Positions 22,183-22,475 of a stretch of DNA of 22,475 nt are shown here, piece by piece. The DNA lies in the IMG/VR virus record IMGVR_UViG_3300013286_000064, positions 1-22,475 of that record; one strand, given 5' to 3'. The translations under genes and the position numbers were made by a program. Positions within the stretch are counted from its first letter, which is position 1. Every line of letters starts with the position of its first letter. The stretch comes from a virus. The notes under the pieces were generated by a model. That model saw nothing but the letters and a program-made list of their open reading frames with translations, made no database searches and was not told the origin of the DNA.

Positions 22183-22475
22183 ATGTACCATACAATCAAA
22201 GCTCTTAATAAACTTGGCTTTTCTACGGCCAAAAAGATTGCCCAGCAACAAGGAATACAGCGACAGCCACATCCCAGCTATGGTGATTTGAATCATCCTA
22301 AATGCGATACTTACCAATGTGACAATACTAAACAGGTAAGAGACTGGCATTGGACCAGTGGCAAGCCAATTTATAGGACGATATGCCAAACCTGTCATGA
22401 TAACAATACTGCGGCACGATACGCTACCAAAACCGGTGCAACTTGGGTTAAGAATGTAGCCGATGTTTGTGCCCA
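22183..22475 (+). CDS. Zinc-ribbon protein, N-terminal part (HNH-like?)
   Basis: The first 97 residues of a gene that runs off the right edge, from ATG 22183 with AGAAAG about 7 bases upstream. Two cysteine pairs, C41-x4-C46 and C68-Q-T-C71, separated by 21 residues, form a zinc-ribbon or treble-clef pattern, followed by H72 and NNTAARYATKTG. The basic helix (residues 5-28) precedes it. This arrangement occurs in phage HNH endonucleases and in transcription-type zinc ribbons. The HNH residues that would decide lie beyond the edge. It has its own promoter with an operator-like repeat at 22121-22149. Confidence 0.55.
   Translation, partial: MYHTIKALNKLGFSTAKKIAQQQGIQRQPHPSYGDLNHPKCDTYQCDNTKQVRDWHWTSGKPIYRTICQTCHDNNTAARYATKTGATWVKNVADVCA

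Noticed and set aside
1-22475. CRISPR arrays, tRNA or rRNA genes, insertion sequences
   Set aside because: No regularly spaced repeats, no cloverleaf sequence and no transposase or terminal repeats were seen by reading both strands.

Overview
This window looks like part of a tailed-phage genome, probably an uncultured marine phage of the T4-like or pelagic myovirus kind. It is AT-rich, almost every gene abuts or overlaps the next (many 4-base ATGA stop/start overlaps), many genes are small, and the gene types fit: several 2-oxoglutarate/Fe(II) oxygenases, several radical SAM proteins, a secreted SleB-type cell-wall hydrolase, a PD-(D/E)xK nuclease-like protein and a zinc-ribbon protein. No structural, replication or terminase gene is visible, so the phage assignment is an inference from style and content. 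A marine prophage or giant phage is not excluded.

Layout. (1) Positions 1-6016, minus strand: the 5' end of an amidinotransferase-like gene, then nine packed genes. Six of these are oxygenase-like with a readable Fe-binding triad, one is a short-chain dehydrogenase, one is a short protein with a CPFA motif, and one is a large protein I do not recognise. (2) Positions 6017-6057: an AT-rich divergent intergenic region with a 14-bp perfect palindrome. (3) Positions 6058-9070, plus strand: an overlapping three-gene unit of radical SAM protein, unknown 284-aa protein and SPASM radical SAM protein. Its last gene overlaps the opposing gene tail to tail by 38 bp. (4) Positions 9033-17111, minus strand: two radical SAM genes, a QueC-like PP-loop ATPase, two SGNH hydrolase-like proteins, a methyltransferase-like protein, a glycosyltransferase-like protein and a further radical SAM gene. 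That last gene starts with TTG behind a Shine-Dalgarno sequence that can be sequestered in a hairpin. (5) Positions 17116-20553, minus strand: two short genes or candidates not obvious from length alone (39 and 37 aa), small basic proteins, the SleB hydrolase, another oxygenase and a second glycosyltransferase-like protein. A consensus sigma70 promoter lies inside the 3' end of the oxygenase gene. (6) Positions 20554-22475, plus strand: a strong sigma70-type promoter, a GT9-like protein, a PD-(D/E)xK protein, then a second sigma70-type promoter with a 21-bp operator-like inverted repeat in its spacer, and a truncated CX4C/CX2C zinc-ribbon gene.

How the genes may work together (inference): seven oxygenases, five radical SAM enzymes, an amidinotransferase, an SDR, a PP-loop ATPase, a methyltransferase, two SGNH enzymes and three glycosyltransferase-like proteins in about 21 kb is the content of a tailoring pathway. 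Such a pathway could make or modify an unusual sugar, amino acid, peptide or surface or DNA decoration. No substrate can be read from the sequence. The most distinctive parts are the three radical SAM proteins with N-terminal cysteine clusters and a shared C-terminal tail signature, the unknown 284-aa protein between two radical SAM genes, and the possible RNA switch before one radical SAM gene.
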